Part shown: in pieces, positions 25,052 to 33,126 of the stretch
Numbering within the stretch: position 1 is the stretch's first letter
Layout of the letters: every line of letters begins with the position of its first letter
Assembly (NCBI GenBank): GCA_022822905.1
Contig: JAJDYE010000009.1
Location: forward strand, 1-64,000
DNA: 64,000 nucleotides
From: Acidimicrobiia bacterium
GTDB taxonomy: Bacteria; Actinomycetota; Acidimicrobiia; Acidimicrobiales; Bin134
Direction: 5' to 3'
Position numbers and translations under genes: made by a program
Notes under the pieces: generated by a model
The model's input: only the letters and a program-made list of their open reading frames with translations
Told to the model about the DNA's origin: nothing
Database searches by the model: none

Positions 25052-26233
25052 ATGAACGACTACGACCCGTTCTCCTTGGAGGTGGCCACTGATCCGCTGC
25101 CCATCTATCGGGAATTGCGGGCAGCAGGCGGCGTACACCGGCTGGAGCAGTATCACGGGTGGGCGCTGCCCCGTTTCGCCGAGGTGTGGGAGGTGAGCTG
25201 CGACCGAGAGTCATTCACCATCGCCGAGGGGCCCGTCTTCCTTCGTGATCAGGTGCTTCAACCGGCCCCAGCCGAGCTGGGGCCGCTGCCAACCGGGCCG
25301 TTTCTCAGCTTCTCTCAGATGGACCCGCCCGCCCACACCCAGGTCCGCAAGATTCTCTATCCCCCGCTGCGCCCGAGGCCAGTGGCCGAACTGGAGGCCG
25401 AGCTGCGCCGGGTGGCTGCCGACTGCGTGGACGCCGCTCTGGACCAGGGACGGTTGGACGTGGTGACCGAGTTGGCCTCGCCGGTATCGGTGGCCGGTAC
25501 CTCACTGGTGCTGGGTTTCCCCTTCTCCGACGGGGAGAAGTTGGTGGAATACGCCAACCAGACCATGCGCTATGACGACCGGGCTCCTGCGGCCCGGGCC
25601 AAGATCCACGAATACCTGTGCGGCTTCGTAGCTGAACAGCGGGCGGGAGACTGCCCTGAGTACATCGAGTCTCTGCTAGGAGTGGACTTGCTGGGCCATC
25701 CCTTCAACGACCAAGACGCAGCCATCCAGCTCTCCACCCTGTTCACCGGTGGCGTGGAGACCACTCCCAAGGTGATGGGCGGCGGATTCATCCACCTGGC
25801 CGCCAACAGCGACCAGCGGTCCGCCGTGTCCCGAGACCCGTCGCTCAGCGGGGGTGCCTTCGAGGAAATGCTGCGCCTGGAAGTGCCCATACAGCACTTG
25901 GGCCGCACCGTCTGCCAGCCAACCGAGATCGGCGGCCAGGAGATGGCCCCCGGCGACCGGGTGTTCCTGCTGTACCAGTCGGCCAACCGAGACGAGCATG
26001 AGTTCGGCCCTGACTCCGAGACATTCGACATTCGTCGTCGCCCGCCCCGCCAGCTCGGCTTCGGTCACGGCCTGCACTACTGCATCGGCACCCATCTGGC
26101 CCGTCTGGAGGGACGGGTGATCATCGAGGAGGCCTTGGCCCGCATCCCCGACTTCGAGGTGCCCGCCGACGAAGTGGTCCGCCTGCCGGGCTCCTTCCAG
26201 CAGGGCTACGCCTCGGTGCCGATCGTCTTCTGA
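25052..26233 (+). CDS. Cytochrome P450
   Basis: 393 aa from the ATG at 25052, a soluble bacterial class I P450. The heme-binding loop is GFGHGLHYCIGTHLARLEG with the axial Cys. The I-helix reads FTGGVETTPKVMGGG, in which the usual A-G-x-D/E-T motif is G-G-V-E-T-T. The ExxR motif is in EEMLRLEVP, and a PPAHTQVRKI stretch lies before helix C. No redox partner gene is adjacent. It is convergent with another P450 whose stop lies 7 bp away. Substrate unknown. Confidence 0.92.
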   Translation: MNDYDPFSLEVATDPLPIYRELRAAGGVHRLEQYHGWALPRFAEVWEVSCDRESFTIAEGPVFLRDQVLQPAPAELGPLPTGPFLSFSQMDPPAHTQVRKILYPPLRPRPVAELEAELRRVAADCVDAALDQGRLDVVTELASPVSVAGTSLVLGFPFSDGEKLVEYANQTMRYDDRAPAARAKIHEYLCGFVAEQRAGDCPEYIESLLGVDLLGHPFNDQDAAIQLSTLFTGGVETTPKVMGGGFIHLAANSDQRSAVSRDPSLSGGAFEEMLRLEVPIQHLGRTVCQPTEIGGQEMAPGDRVFLLYQSANRDEHEFGPDSETFDIRRRPPRQLGFGHGLHYCIGTHLARLEGRVIIEEALARIPDFEVPADEVVRLPGSFQQGYASVPIVF

Positions 26234-26240
26234 CTCTCGG

Positions 26241-27440
26241 CTAGGACAGAGCCACTGGCAGGCGGGCCAGCCCGCGCAATGTGAGCCGGTCCTTCCAGGG
26301 GGGATCGTCCTCCAAGGGAGTCCAGGTTTCGAATCGGTCCAGCAGGCCGGCCAGCACTACCTGGCCTTCTAGGCGGGCCAGTGAAGCACCTAGGCAGTAG
26401 TGGATGCCTGATCCGAACGACAGCAGCGGTGTCTCTTGGCGGCCGATATCGAACCGGTCGGGATCGTCGATCACGTCGGGGTCGCGGTTGGCCGCCCCCA
26501 GAAGCATCAGCACCATGCTTCCTTTCGCGATGGCGTGCCCCCCGATCTCCACGTTCTCGAAGGTGTACCGGGCGTCCACCTGCACGGGAGGCTGATAGCG
26601 AAGCACCTCGTCCACCGCGCCGGGCACCAGAGACCGATCGGCCCGCAGCCGGGCCAACTCACCGGGATGCCGGATGAGCGTGTGGACCATGTTCCCGATC
26701 AGGTTGGTGGTGGTTTCGAAACCCGCGGCATAGATCAGCGACAAGGTGAGTCCGATCTCTCGCTGGGTAAGCCGGTCCTCTCCGTCGCTGGCCGCGATCA
26801 GCGCCGAGAGCAGGTCGTCACGGGGCTCGGCTCGATGCCGGTCGATCATCTCATCGAAGTAGGCCGCCACCTTGACCCCGGAGGCCTCGGCCCGCTCCCG
26901 GCCTTCCTGGCTCTGGTTTGGCTCGAGGGTGCCGGCCAAATCGGACACCAGCGGTCGCAGCCAATCGCGGTCGGCCCGGGGAACCCCCACCAACTCGCTG
27001 ATGACATTGGCCGGCAGGGGAAAGGCCAGCTGGTCGATCAGGTCTCCCCCTCCGGAAGCAGCCAGCGAATCCATAATTTCGCCGGTCATCTCCTCCACTG
27101 CCGACCGCAGACCATCTACCCGTCGGGGAGTGAAGGCCCGACTGACCAGCGAGCGCAGTCGAGTGTGATCGGGAGGATTCAAGAACAAGAAGGTCCGCTC
27201 CTCGTTGGGAGTTCGCACTCTCTCCGCAGTGAGCGTCGGAACCTCGTCGCCAGGCTCGGCGTTGCCCATCCGGGGATCCCGAAGTGCCTTCCGGCAGTCC
27301 TCGTACCGGGTGAGCACCCAGTAGTCAGCGAAGCTGAGCTTGTGAACCGGCGCCGTCTCCCGCAGCTCCCTCAGCAAGGGATAGGGGTTGGCGTACACCT
27401 CCGGATCGGTAACGATCCGAATGATCAGCTCGTCGCTCAT
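26241..27440 (-). CDS. Cytochrome P450, second copy
   Basis: 399 aa. Heme loop SFGSGIHYCLGASLARLEG with the axial Cys, I-helix YAAGFETTTNLIGN (A-G-F-E-T-T), ExxR in DEVLRYQPPVQ, and PPDHTRLRSLVSRAFTPRR before helix C. This matches CYP107/CYP125-like soluble actinobacterial P450s better than the neighbour does. The start ATGA overlaps the stop of the upstream SDR gene, so the two are translated together. The pairing of an oxidoreductase with a P450 suggests hydroxylation followed by alcohol oxidation of one substrate. Confidence 0.92.
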   Translation of the reverse strand: MSDELIIRIVTDPEVYANPYPLLRELRETAPVHKLSFADYWVLTRYEDCRKALRDPRMGNAEPGDEVPTLTAERVRTPNEERTFLFLNPPDHTRLRSLVSRAFTPRRVDGLRSAVEEMTGEIMDSLAASGGGDLIDQLAFPLPANVISELVGVPRADRDWLRPLVSDLAGTLEPNQSQEGRERAEASGVKVAAYFDEMIDRHRAEPRDDLLSALIAASDGEDRLTQREIGLTLSLIYAAGFETTTNLIGNMVHTLIRHPGELARLRADRSLVPGAVDEVLRYQPPVQVDARYTFENVEIGGHAIAKGSMVLMLLGAANRDPDVIDDPDRFDIGRQETPLLSFGSGIHYCLGASLARLEGQVVLAGLLDRFETWTPLEDDPPWKDRLTLRGLARLPVALS

Positions 27441-28354
27441 GGACGCGGACTGTGGACCCGACCGAAGGTGTAGCCGTCGGGCCAGCCCCGCCGGGCGAGG
27501 TTGGCCTCTTGTCGGGCGATGACCGCAGGGATATCGGCCGGCTGCCAGCCCTCCACCAGAGACTCGCCCATCAGATCGCGCACCGGCCGGTTGAGTTCCA
27601 CCAGCAGTTGCAAGCTGAAGGCAATGCGACCGGTCAGCACGTCGGGATCGCCAGTGACCAGCGCCACGGCGGCTTCGGCCATCGTCTCAAGGGGTTCGAA
27701 CATCTCCTCGTCTATCCAGCCGCCCTCCACCAGCGCCGGGGTGGCAATGGCCGCTTGCGGGGTGAGGGCATTGACGGAAATCCCCTGGCCCTCGCACTCG
27801 CTGGCCGCCGACACCGTCAGCTTGTTCAAGGCCGCTTTCGGCGCCCCATATACGAATCCGGCCTTTGAGGGCTTGCTCGACGGGAACGGCGGTCCGGGGG
27901 GCAACTCAGCGGAGAAGGTGGTGAGGTTCAGAATTGCGCCGCTCCCCCGTTCGCGCATCCCGCTGACCACCGACGACATCAGCTCCCACGGCGCCCATAG
28001 GTTGACCTGCAAGCTCCGCTCAAGCTGCTTAGGTGTGACCTCCTCAAACGGGTAATACCCACCGAAGGCGGCATTGTTCACCAGGATGTCGACCGGCCCA
28101 AACGCCTCTTCTGTCCTGGGCACCAGCTCGGTGCGGGCCCCGGACGGGTCGCTGAGGTCGGATGGAATCACCAGGCACTCCCCGCCGAACGCCTCAATGC
28201 GCTCCTTGGTGGCAGCCAAGCCCTGCTCGTCGCGTGCTGTGATGGCCACTCGGGCGCCCTCGGCAGCTAGACGCACCGCTATCGCGGTACCCGTTCCCCC
28301 CTTGCTGGCGCCGGTGACCAGCGCAACTTTGCCGTCGGTGGCACCCTCACTCAT
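27437..28354 (-). CDS. Short-chain dehydrogenase/reductase
   Basis: 305 aa from the ATG at 28354, with a GGGAGG site about 8 bases upstream; the longer frame lies across the divergent promoter region. Cofactor motif GASKGGTGTAIAVRL, NNAAFGG, and the catalytic Tyr-x3-Lys in VYGAPKAALNKL; the usual serine lies before it. The C-terminal tail (about residues 240-305) is longer than in minimal SDRs. NAD(P)-dependent oxidation or reduction of a hydroxyl/keto group. It is coupled to the P450 downstream by a 4-base overlap. Confidence 0.9.
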   Translation of the reverse strand: MSEGATDGKVALVTGASKGGTGTAIAVRLAAEGARVAITARDEQGLAATKERIEAFGGECLVIPSDLSDPSGARTELVPRTEEAFGPVDILVNNAAFGGYYPFEEVTPKQLERSLQVNLWAPWELMSSVVSGMRERGSGAILNLTTFSAELPPGPPFPSSKPSKAGFVYGAPKAALNKLTVSAASECEGQGISVNALTPQAAIATPALVEGGWIDEEMFEPLETMAEAAVALVTGDPDVLTGRIAFSLQLLVELNRPVRDLMGESLVEGWQPADIPAVIARQEANLARRGWPDGYTFGRVHSPRP

Positions 28355-28424
28355 GGTCCTTCCCTCCCTTGGGGAATTATGGTCGAGCCTACGCCGACGA
28401 GTTGAGCCGAGGACTACCAGCAAC

Positions 28425-29168
28425 GTGACCGACAACCAAAGCCAACAACGCCGAGCTCTATCGCTACTGCACACCTCGGACTGCCATTTGGGAACTTCTC
28501 CAGCCAAACGCCAAGAGAAGGCATTTGCTGCGGCCATCGATCTGGCCATCGATGAGGCCGTTGACGCGGTGATCATCTCCGGCGACCTGTTCGACCACAA
28601 CCGGGTGGGCGACGACGTGCTGAGTTGGGCTGCCGATCAGCTCGCTCGGCTCTCGTGCCCGGTGGTGATGATCGCCGGCAACCATGACGCCCACCCGGAG
28701 ACGTCGGTGCTTCACCGGTTTGGCCCCCATATACAGGATCTCCCGGTCACGGTCCTCGATTCCCTCGAGGGAACCACCACTCAACTTCCCGAGCTGGAGC
28801 TCACCGTGTGGGGCAAGTCGATGGACGACCACCATCCCGGCTTCCACCCCCTCGATGGCCTTCCCGATCGTCCTGAGGACGGCTGGTGCGTAGCCATGGG
28901 CCACGGCCTGGTCATGCCCGACGAGACGCCGTCTTACCGTTCGTCTCCGATCTACCCCAGCCACCTGGACACCGTCGACTGGGACTACGTCGCCCTGGGC
29001 CACATTCACCGCCATCAAGTGGTGCGCGAATCACCTTCGGTGGTCGCCTACTCCGGCGCCACCGCGGAGTCATTGGAAGGCGAGCCCGCAGTAGTGCTGG
29101 TCAGCCTCAGCCCAGATTCCGGCGTCTCCGTATCCCTGCGCGAGCTGACGCCCCAGCCTGTCGACTAG
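28425..29168 (+). CDS. Metallophosphoesterase (SbcD/YfcE-like)
   Basis: 247 aa from the GTG at 28425. The two-metal calcineurin-like motifs are all present: TSDCHLG, SGDLFDHN, AGNHDAH, and GHGLV...LGHIHRHQ, with a YSGATAESLEG end. It resembles the N-terminal nuclease half of SbcD/Mre11 DNA repair exonucleases but lacks their long C-terminal part, and no SbcC partner is nearby. It may be a phosphodiesterase rather than a repair nuclease. Divergent from the SDR gene with a 70-bp gap; convergent with and overlapping the SMP-30 gene by 4 bases. Confidence 0.85.
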   Translation: MTDNQSQQRRALSLLHTSDCHLGTSPAKRQEKAFAAAIDLAIDEAVDAVIISGDLFDHNRVGDDVLSWAADQLARLSCPVVMIAGNHDAHPETSVLHRFGPHIQDLPVTVLDSLEGTTTQLPELELTVWGKSMDDHHPGFHPLDGLPDRPEDGWCVAMGHGLVMPDETPSYRSSPIYPSHLDTVDWDYVALGHIHRHQVVRESPSVVAYSGATAESLEGEPAVVLVSLSPDSGVSVSLRELTPQPVD

Positions 29169-30028
29169 GGCTTGCCCACGCCGGGAACGGCGGCTTCAGT
29201 GGCGTAGATGGCGCCGGTTTTCGCCGCGGTGACCACTTCTCTCTTCCAGTCGTCGGCGGCGCAGATGAGGAGTGTGCCGCGGTCGTCGCCGCCCAGCACG
29301 CAGGCCACCGGAACTTTGGGGGCCATGTCGTAGGAGTCGGTCACCTCACCGCCGGGCAGCACTCGGAACACCCGCAAGCCCAGCGGATCGGCCACCCACA
29401 CCGCGCCCTCGGCGTCCAGGCAGATGCCGTCGGGCGGGGCCACTGGGGCCCGGTCGGATTCTGGAACCAGCTCGGCGTAGACCCTCCGGTTGGACAGGGT
29501 GCCGTCGGGGGCCACGTCGAACGCGGTGAGCCGGAAGGCCGCGCTCTCGGCCACGATCAGCGTCTCCTCGTCGGGGGTCAAGATGTGGCCATTGGGGGCC
29601 TCCATGCCATCGGCGCCCACGCTCACCGACCCGTCGGGCGCCACTCTGAGGGTCTGCGCGGTGCGCCGCTCGCCGCCGGCGTGGATCCTCTGCCCCATGT
29701 CGCCGATGTAGGCGGTGCCGTCGGAGCGCACAATCATGTCGTTGATGTCGCCAATGGCCAGCGACGACAGATCGGCGTGCTCCACAATCGACCCGTCGGG
29801 CTCTTGGCGCAGCAGCTTTTGGGTGGCCATGGCCACCACCAGCAGCCGGCCGTCGGGAAGCCAGCCCAGCCCCGACGGGTCGTCCCAGTCGACCACTGCC
29901 ACCGTCTCGGCGTTGCCGTCAAGGTCGGTGCGTACCACTCGATGGGCGTGCATGTCGGAGAACCACAGGGCGCCGTCGTGCCACCGAGGGCCTTCGGAGA
30001 AGTTCAGCCCGTCCAAGATCGTGCGCAT
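29165..30028 (-). CDS. SMP-30/gluconolactonase-like beta-propeller
   Basis: 287 aa from the ATG at 30028, which has AGGAGG (30035-30040) 6 bases upstream; an in-frame ATG at 30043 lies before that site. Six-bladed propeller pattern: FSEGPRWHDGALWFSDMHAH holds the metal-binding Glu and substrate loop, GDINDMIVRSDGTAYIGDMG the Asn/Asp ligands, and APPDGICLDAEGAVWVADP a later blade with Asp. The family hydrolyses lactones (gluconolactone, regucalcin type), so a sugar-acid or catabolic lactone is the likely substrate. Divergent from the TauD-like gene with a 50-bp gap. Confidence 0.88.
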   Translation of the reverse strand: MRTILDGLNFSEGPRWHDGALWFSDMHAHRVVRTDLDGNAETVAVVDWDDPSGLGWLPDGRLLVVAMATQKLLRQEPDGSIVEHADLSSLAIGDINDMIVRSDGTAYIGDMGQRIHAGGERRTAQTLRVAPDGSVSVGADGMEAPNGHILTPDEETLIVAESAAFRLTAFDVAPDGTLSNRRVYAELVPESDRAPVAPPDGICLDAEGAVWVADPLGLRVFRVLPGGEVTDSYDMAPKVPVACVLGGDDRGTLLICAADDWKREVVTAAKTGAIYATEAAVPGVGKP

Positions 30029-30078
30029 CAGGTGCCTCCTCATCGGCTTGCGTGCAGACGAGATGGCACAATAGCCCT

Positions 30079-30987
30079 ATGAGTATGACCCTCACCCCCA
30101 GTCTCGACGCGGAGGAGTCCTACGAGACCATCCAGGTTGACCGGATCGGTGGGTCGCTGGGCGCAGTGATCTCCGGGGTGGACCCCCGCGAGGGACTGAC
30201 TGATCAGCAGTTCGCCGAGGTTCATCAAGCACTGCTTCGCCATGAGGTGATCATGTTCCGCAATGTGCCAATGAGCGCCGAAGACCAACTGGAGTTGGCC
30301 TCACTGTGGGGCCAGCCCAGCATCTACCCGCTCCAAGCCCTGATGGGAGTGACCGAGCCCAATACCTCGGTCATCCGCGACGACGCCGAGAGCCTGCCCA
30401 CCACCGACAATTGGCACACCGACGTGACCTGGATCGAAGTACCCCCCAAGATTGCCCTGCTCCAATCCGTGGTCGCCCCTTCCTATGGCGGCGACACCAT
30501 GTGGTGCAGCATCACCTCGGCCTACGACGCCCTGTCGGCACCGATGCGGGCCATGATCGACGGTCTAGAAGTCCACCACTCCAACTATCCCCAGTTCTGC
30601 ACGAGCATGGCCGAGAAGTCGGGAAGCTGGGACTTGGTGGCCCCGCTGAGAGAGGCCTATCCCGGCGTGGAGCACCCGCTGGTCCGCACCCACCCTGAGA
30701 CGGGGCGGCGGGCTCTGTACATCGCCACGAATTTCCATCAATACGTGGTCGGGCTCACCGAGGGCGAGAGCAAGGCCCTTCTCGATTTCTTGGTGCGCCA
30801 CATAGATCAGCCCCGGTTCCACTGCCGGTGGTCGTGGACTGAGGGCGACCTGGCCATCTGGGACGAGCGGTCAACCAACCATCGGGGCGTGTCCGACCAC
30901 TATCCGCAGGTCCGGGAGGTACGCCGCTGCACCGTGGACGGTGACCGCCCCTTCTTCGACTCCTCGGTGCCCTACCAGCCCCAGTAG
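30079..30987 (+). CDS. TauD/TfdA-family 2-oxoglutarate/Fe(II) dioxygenase
   Basis: 302 aa from the ATG at 30079. The iron facial triad is seen as NWHTDVTW (His and Asp) and the distal His in STNHRGVSDH; the Arg near VREVRRCTV is the 2-oxoglutarate anchor. The opening RIGGSLGAVISGVD is the family's typical first strand pair. The enzyme hydroxylates a substrate, often releasing sulfite or cleaving an ether, as in taurine or 2,4-D degradation; no sulfonate transporter is nearby, so the substrate is open. It ends inside the last codons of the convergent enoyl-CoA hydratase (16-bp overlap). Confidence 0.93.
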   Translation: MSMTLTPSLDAEESYETIQVDRIGGSLGAVISGVDPREGLTDQQFAEVHQALLRHEVIMFRNVPMSAEDQLELASLWGQPSIYPLQALMGVTEPNTSVIRDDAESLPTTDNWHTDVTWIEVPPKIALLQSVVAPSYGGDTMWCSITSAYDALSAPMRAMIDGLEVHHSNYPQFCTSMAEKSGSWDLVAPLREAYPGVEHPLVRTHPETGRRALYIATNFHQYVVGLTEGESKALLDFLVRHIDQPRFHCRWSWTEGDLAIWDERSTNHRGVSDHYPQVREVRRCTVDGDRPFFDSSVPYQPQ

Positions 30988-31823
30988 TCGCCGCCGAAGC
31001 GCTCGTCGCGCTCGGCCAGCGCGCCCTTCATGCCCTTCTCTCGCGACGTCTCGTGGAAGTCGAACTCGTCGGGGCTGCGGCGGGTGCCCATCACGAACAA
31101 GGGGTGGACGCCGTAGTGGGGGGTGAATGACTGGCCGATGCCCAGCATGTCGTAGGCCAGGTGGGCCACGGCGCGGCCGGTGGCGATGCCGTCGCGGGGC
31201 AGGCTGGCCAGCGCCCCGGTGATCTGGGCCACCGCTTCGTCCAACTCATCGGAGGGCACCACCCGGTTGACCAGGCCCAGCCGCTCGGCCTCGGCGGCGT
31301 CGAACTTCCGCCCGGTCACCACCAGCTCGTTGGCCCGCTTCAGCCCGATCTGGGAGGCCAGCATGGGATAGAGCCACGACGTGCCCGCCGAGCCGAACCG
31401 CTCCTCGGGCAGCCCGAACACGGCGTCGTCGGTCACCACCGCGAAATCGCACACCAGCACCAAATACAGCCCGGCGCCGATGCACGGCCCGTGAACCCGG
31501 GCCACTATGGGCTTGGCCGAGTACAGCAGGTCGCGCATCACCCAGGCCCGACGACGCAATCCGGCGATGGCGAACCGGCCCCCCTTGGTCTCCGCCCCCC
31601 CGTAGAAGTCGTCGGGGCTGGACAGGTCGAAACCCGAGGTGAACCCCCGCCCCGCCCCAGCCAACAAGATGCACTTCACATCGTCGTCGGCCTCGGCTTG
31701 GCGGACGAAAGCCACGATCTGGTCGAACATCTCGTCGGTCAGCGCGTTGAACACGTCGGGCCGATTGAGGGTGATCATCGCCACCGCTCCGGCCGTCTCG
31801 TAGGTCACATTGTCTTCAGCCAT
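30972..31823 (-). CDS. Enoyl-CoA hydratase/isomerase family protein
   Basis: 283 aa from the ATG at 31823. The crotonase fold shows MITLNRPDVFNALTDEM, an oxyanion-hole region GRGFTSGFDLSS, HGPCIGAGLYLVLVCDFAV and GLPEERFGSAGTSWLYP. The Glu of PEERFG corresponds to one catalytic acid of hydratases. The C-terminal tail (HETSREKGMKGALAERDERFGG) is the common actinobacterial ending. Adds water to, or isomerises, an enoyl-CoA in beta-oxidation. It is separated by only 20 bp from the divergent permease gene. Confidence 0.92.
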   Translation of the reverse strand: MAEDNVTYETAGAVAMITLNRPDVFNALTDEMFDQIVAFVRQAEADDDVKCILLAGAGRGFTSGFDLSSPDDFYGGAETKGGRFAIAGLRRRAWVMRDLLYSAKPIVARVHGPCIGAGLYLVLVCDFAVVTDDAVFGLPEERFGSAGTSWLYPMLASQIGLKRANELVVTGRKFDAAEAERLGLVNRVVPSDELDEAVAQITGALASLPRDGIATGRAVAHLAYDMLGIGQSFTPHYGVHPLFVMGTRRSPDEFDFHETSREKGMKGALAERDERFGGDYWGW

Positions 31824-31843
31824 GACCCCTATCCTGTCGGATT

Positions 31844-33106
31844 GTGAGCAACCCGCCCACCCGGTTGGCCCGACGGCTGGGCACTGGGGATGCGATCGTG
31901 ATCGGACTGGGGTCGATGATCGGGGCCAGCGTGTTCGCTGCCATCGGGCCGGCGGCGGCTGCGGCCGGATCGGGCCTGATGATCGGATTGGCGGTAGCCG
32001 GAGTGGTGGCGTTCTGCAACGCCACATCCTCAGCGCAGTTGGCCGCCCTCTACCCCGCCTCCGGGGGCACCTACGTGTATGGGCGAAAGCGGCTGGGCCA
32101 CCTTGCCGGGTTTTGCGCCGGATGGGGGTTCGTGGTCGGCAAGTCGGCCACGCTGTCGGTCTCGGCGCTCGCTTTCGGGGCCTACGCCTTTCCCGAGTAC
32201 CCGCGGCCCGCCGGCATCGCCGCCGTTGTGGTGGTGACTGCGATCAATCTCCGAGGCATCACCCGGACGGCGGCGGCCACCCGGGTCACGGTCACCCTGG
32301 TGCTGATCGCCCTCGGTTTGGTGGTGGCCGCTGCGGTGGGCGGGGGCACGGCCGATGCCGACAATCTGGCCGACTGGGGCGAGGGCGGCGCGGGCGGAAT
32401 TCTGGAGGCAGCCGGGCTGTTGTTCTTCGCCTTCGCCGGCTATGCCCGCATCGCCACTCTGGGCGAGGAGATCAAAGACCCGGCTCGCACCATTCCCCGG
32501 GCCATCCCCGCCGCGCTGGGCATAACGCTGGTGGTGTATGCCGCGGTGTCGGCCACCGCCCTGTGGGCGGTCGGCCCCGAAGTGCTGGCAAACGCGGCCG
32601 CACCATTGGCAGCGGCCACCGACGCCGGGGCTTGGAACGGCCTCACCCCGGTAGTGCGAGTGGGGGCGGCCATTGCCTCGGCCGGGGCGCTTATGGCTCT
32701 GGTCGCCGGCGTGGGGCGAACCACGTTCGCCATGGCCTCAGAAGGCGACTTGCCCCGATCGCTGGACAAGGTACATCCGACATTCAAGGTGCCCCACTTC
32801 GCCGAGATGGCGGTGGCCGCGGTGGTGATCGTGTTGGTGTCGCTCACCGACCTTCGCAGCGTGCTCGGATTCAGCTCGTTCTGCGTGCTGTTCTACTACG
32901 CCGTGACCAATGCCGCCGCGTGGACCCTGTCAGCCGCCCGGCGCCGCTGGCCGCGGGGGCTGAGCGGCCTCGGCTTCATCGGCTGCGTCACCCTGGCCGT
33001 GGCTCTGCCCGGGGCCTCCGTGATTGTCGGCCTTCTGGTTCTTGCCGCCGGTATCCTGATCTGGCGAATCCGCAGAGCATTGCCCCAGTCGGCCGCGACC
33101 GAGTAA
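31844..33106 (+). CDS. APC-family amino acid/amine permease
   Basis: 420 aa, GTG start. Integral membrane transporter of the amino acid-polyamine-organocation superfamily. The first helix carries the broken-helix motif IGLGSMIGASVFAAIGPAAA; around 11-12 hydrophobic helices follow, with ASGGTYVYGRKRLG after helix 2 and the FFAFAGYARIATLGEEIKDP loop in the middle, both typical of APC transporters. It imports an amino acid or amine, specificity unknown. The neighbouring demethylation operon makes a methylated amine possible, but that is only context. Followed 20 bp later by the protease gene. Confidence 0.92.
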   Translation: MSNPPTRLARRLGTGDAIVIGLGSMIGASVFAAIGPAAAAAGSGLMIGLAVAGVVAFCNATSSAQLAALYPASGGTYVYGRKRLGHLAGFCAGWGFVVGKSATLSVSALAFGAYAFPEYPRPAGIAAVVVVTAINLRGITRTAAATRVTVTLVLIALGLVVAAAVGGGTADADNLADWGEGGAGGILEAAGLLFFAFAGYARIATLGEEIKDPARTIPRAIPAALGITLVVYAAVSATALWAVGPEVLANAAAPLAAATDAGAWNGLTPVVRVGAAIASAGALMALVAGVGRTTFAMASEGDLPRSLDKVHPTFKVPHFAEMAVAAVVIVLVSLTDLRSVLGFSSFCVLFYYAVTNAAAWTLSAARRRWPRGLSGLGFIGCVTLAVALPGASVIVGLLVLAAGILIWRIRRALPQSAATE

Positions 33107-33126
33107 AAAGCAGCAAGAAGGAAGCA

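Noticed and set aside
28425..29168. SbcD of an SbcCD repair complex
   Set aside because: The phosphoesterase motifs fit, but the C-terminal capping part and any SbcC gene are absent; kept as a general metallophosphoesterase.
31810..33126. Upstream extension of the protease frame
   Set aside because: The frame is open by GC bias across the whole permease gene; the signal peptide and GAAGGAA site place the real start at 33127.
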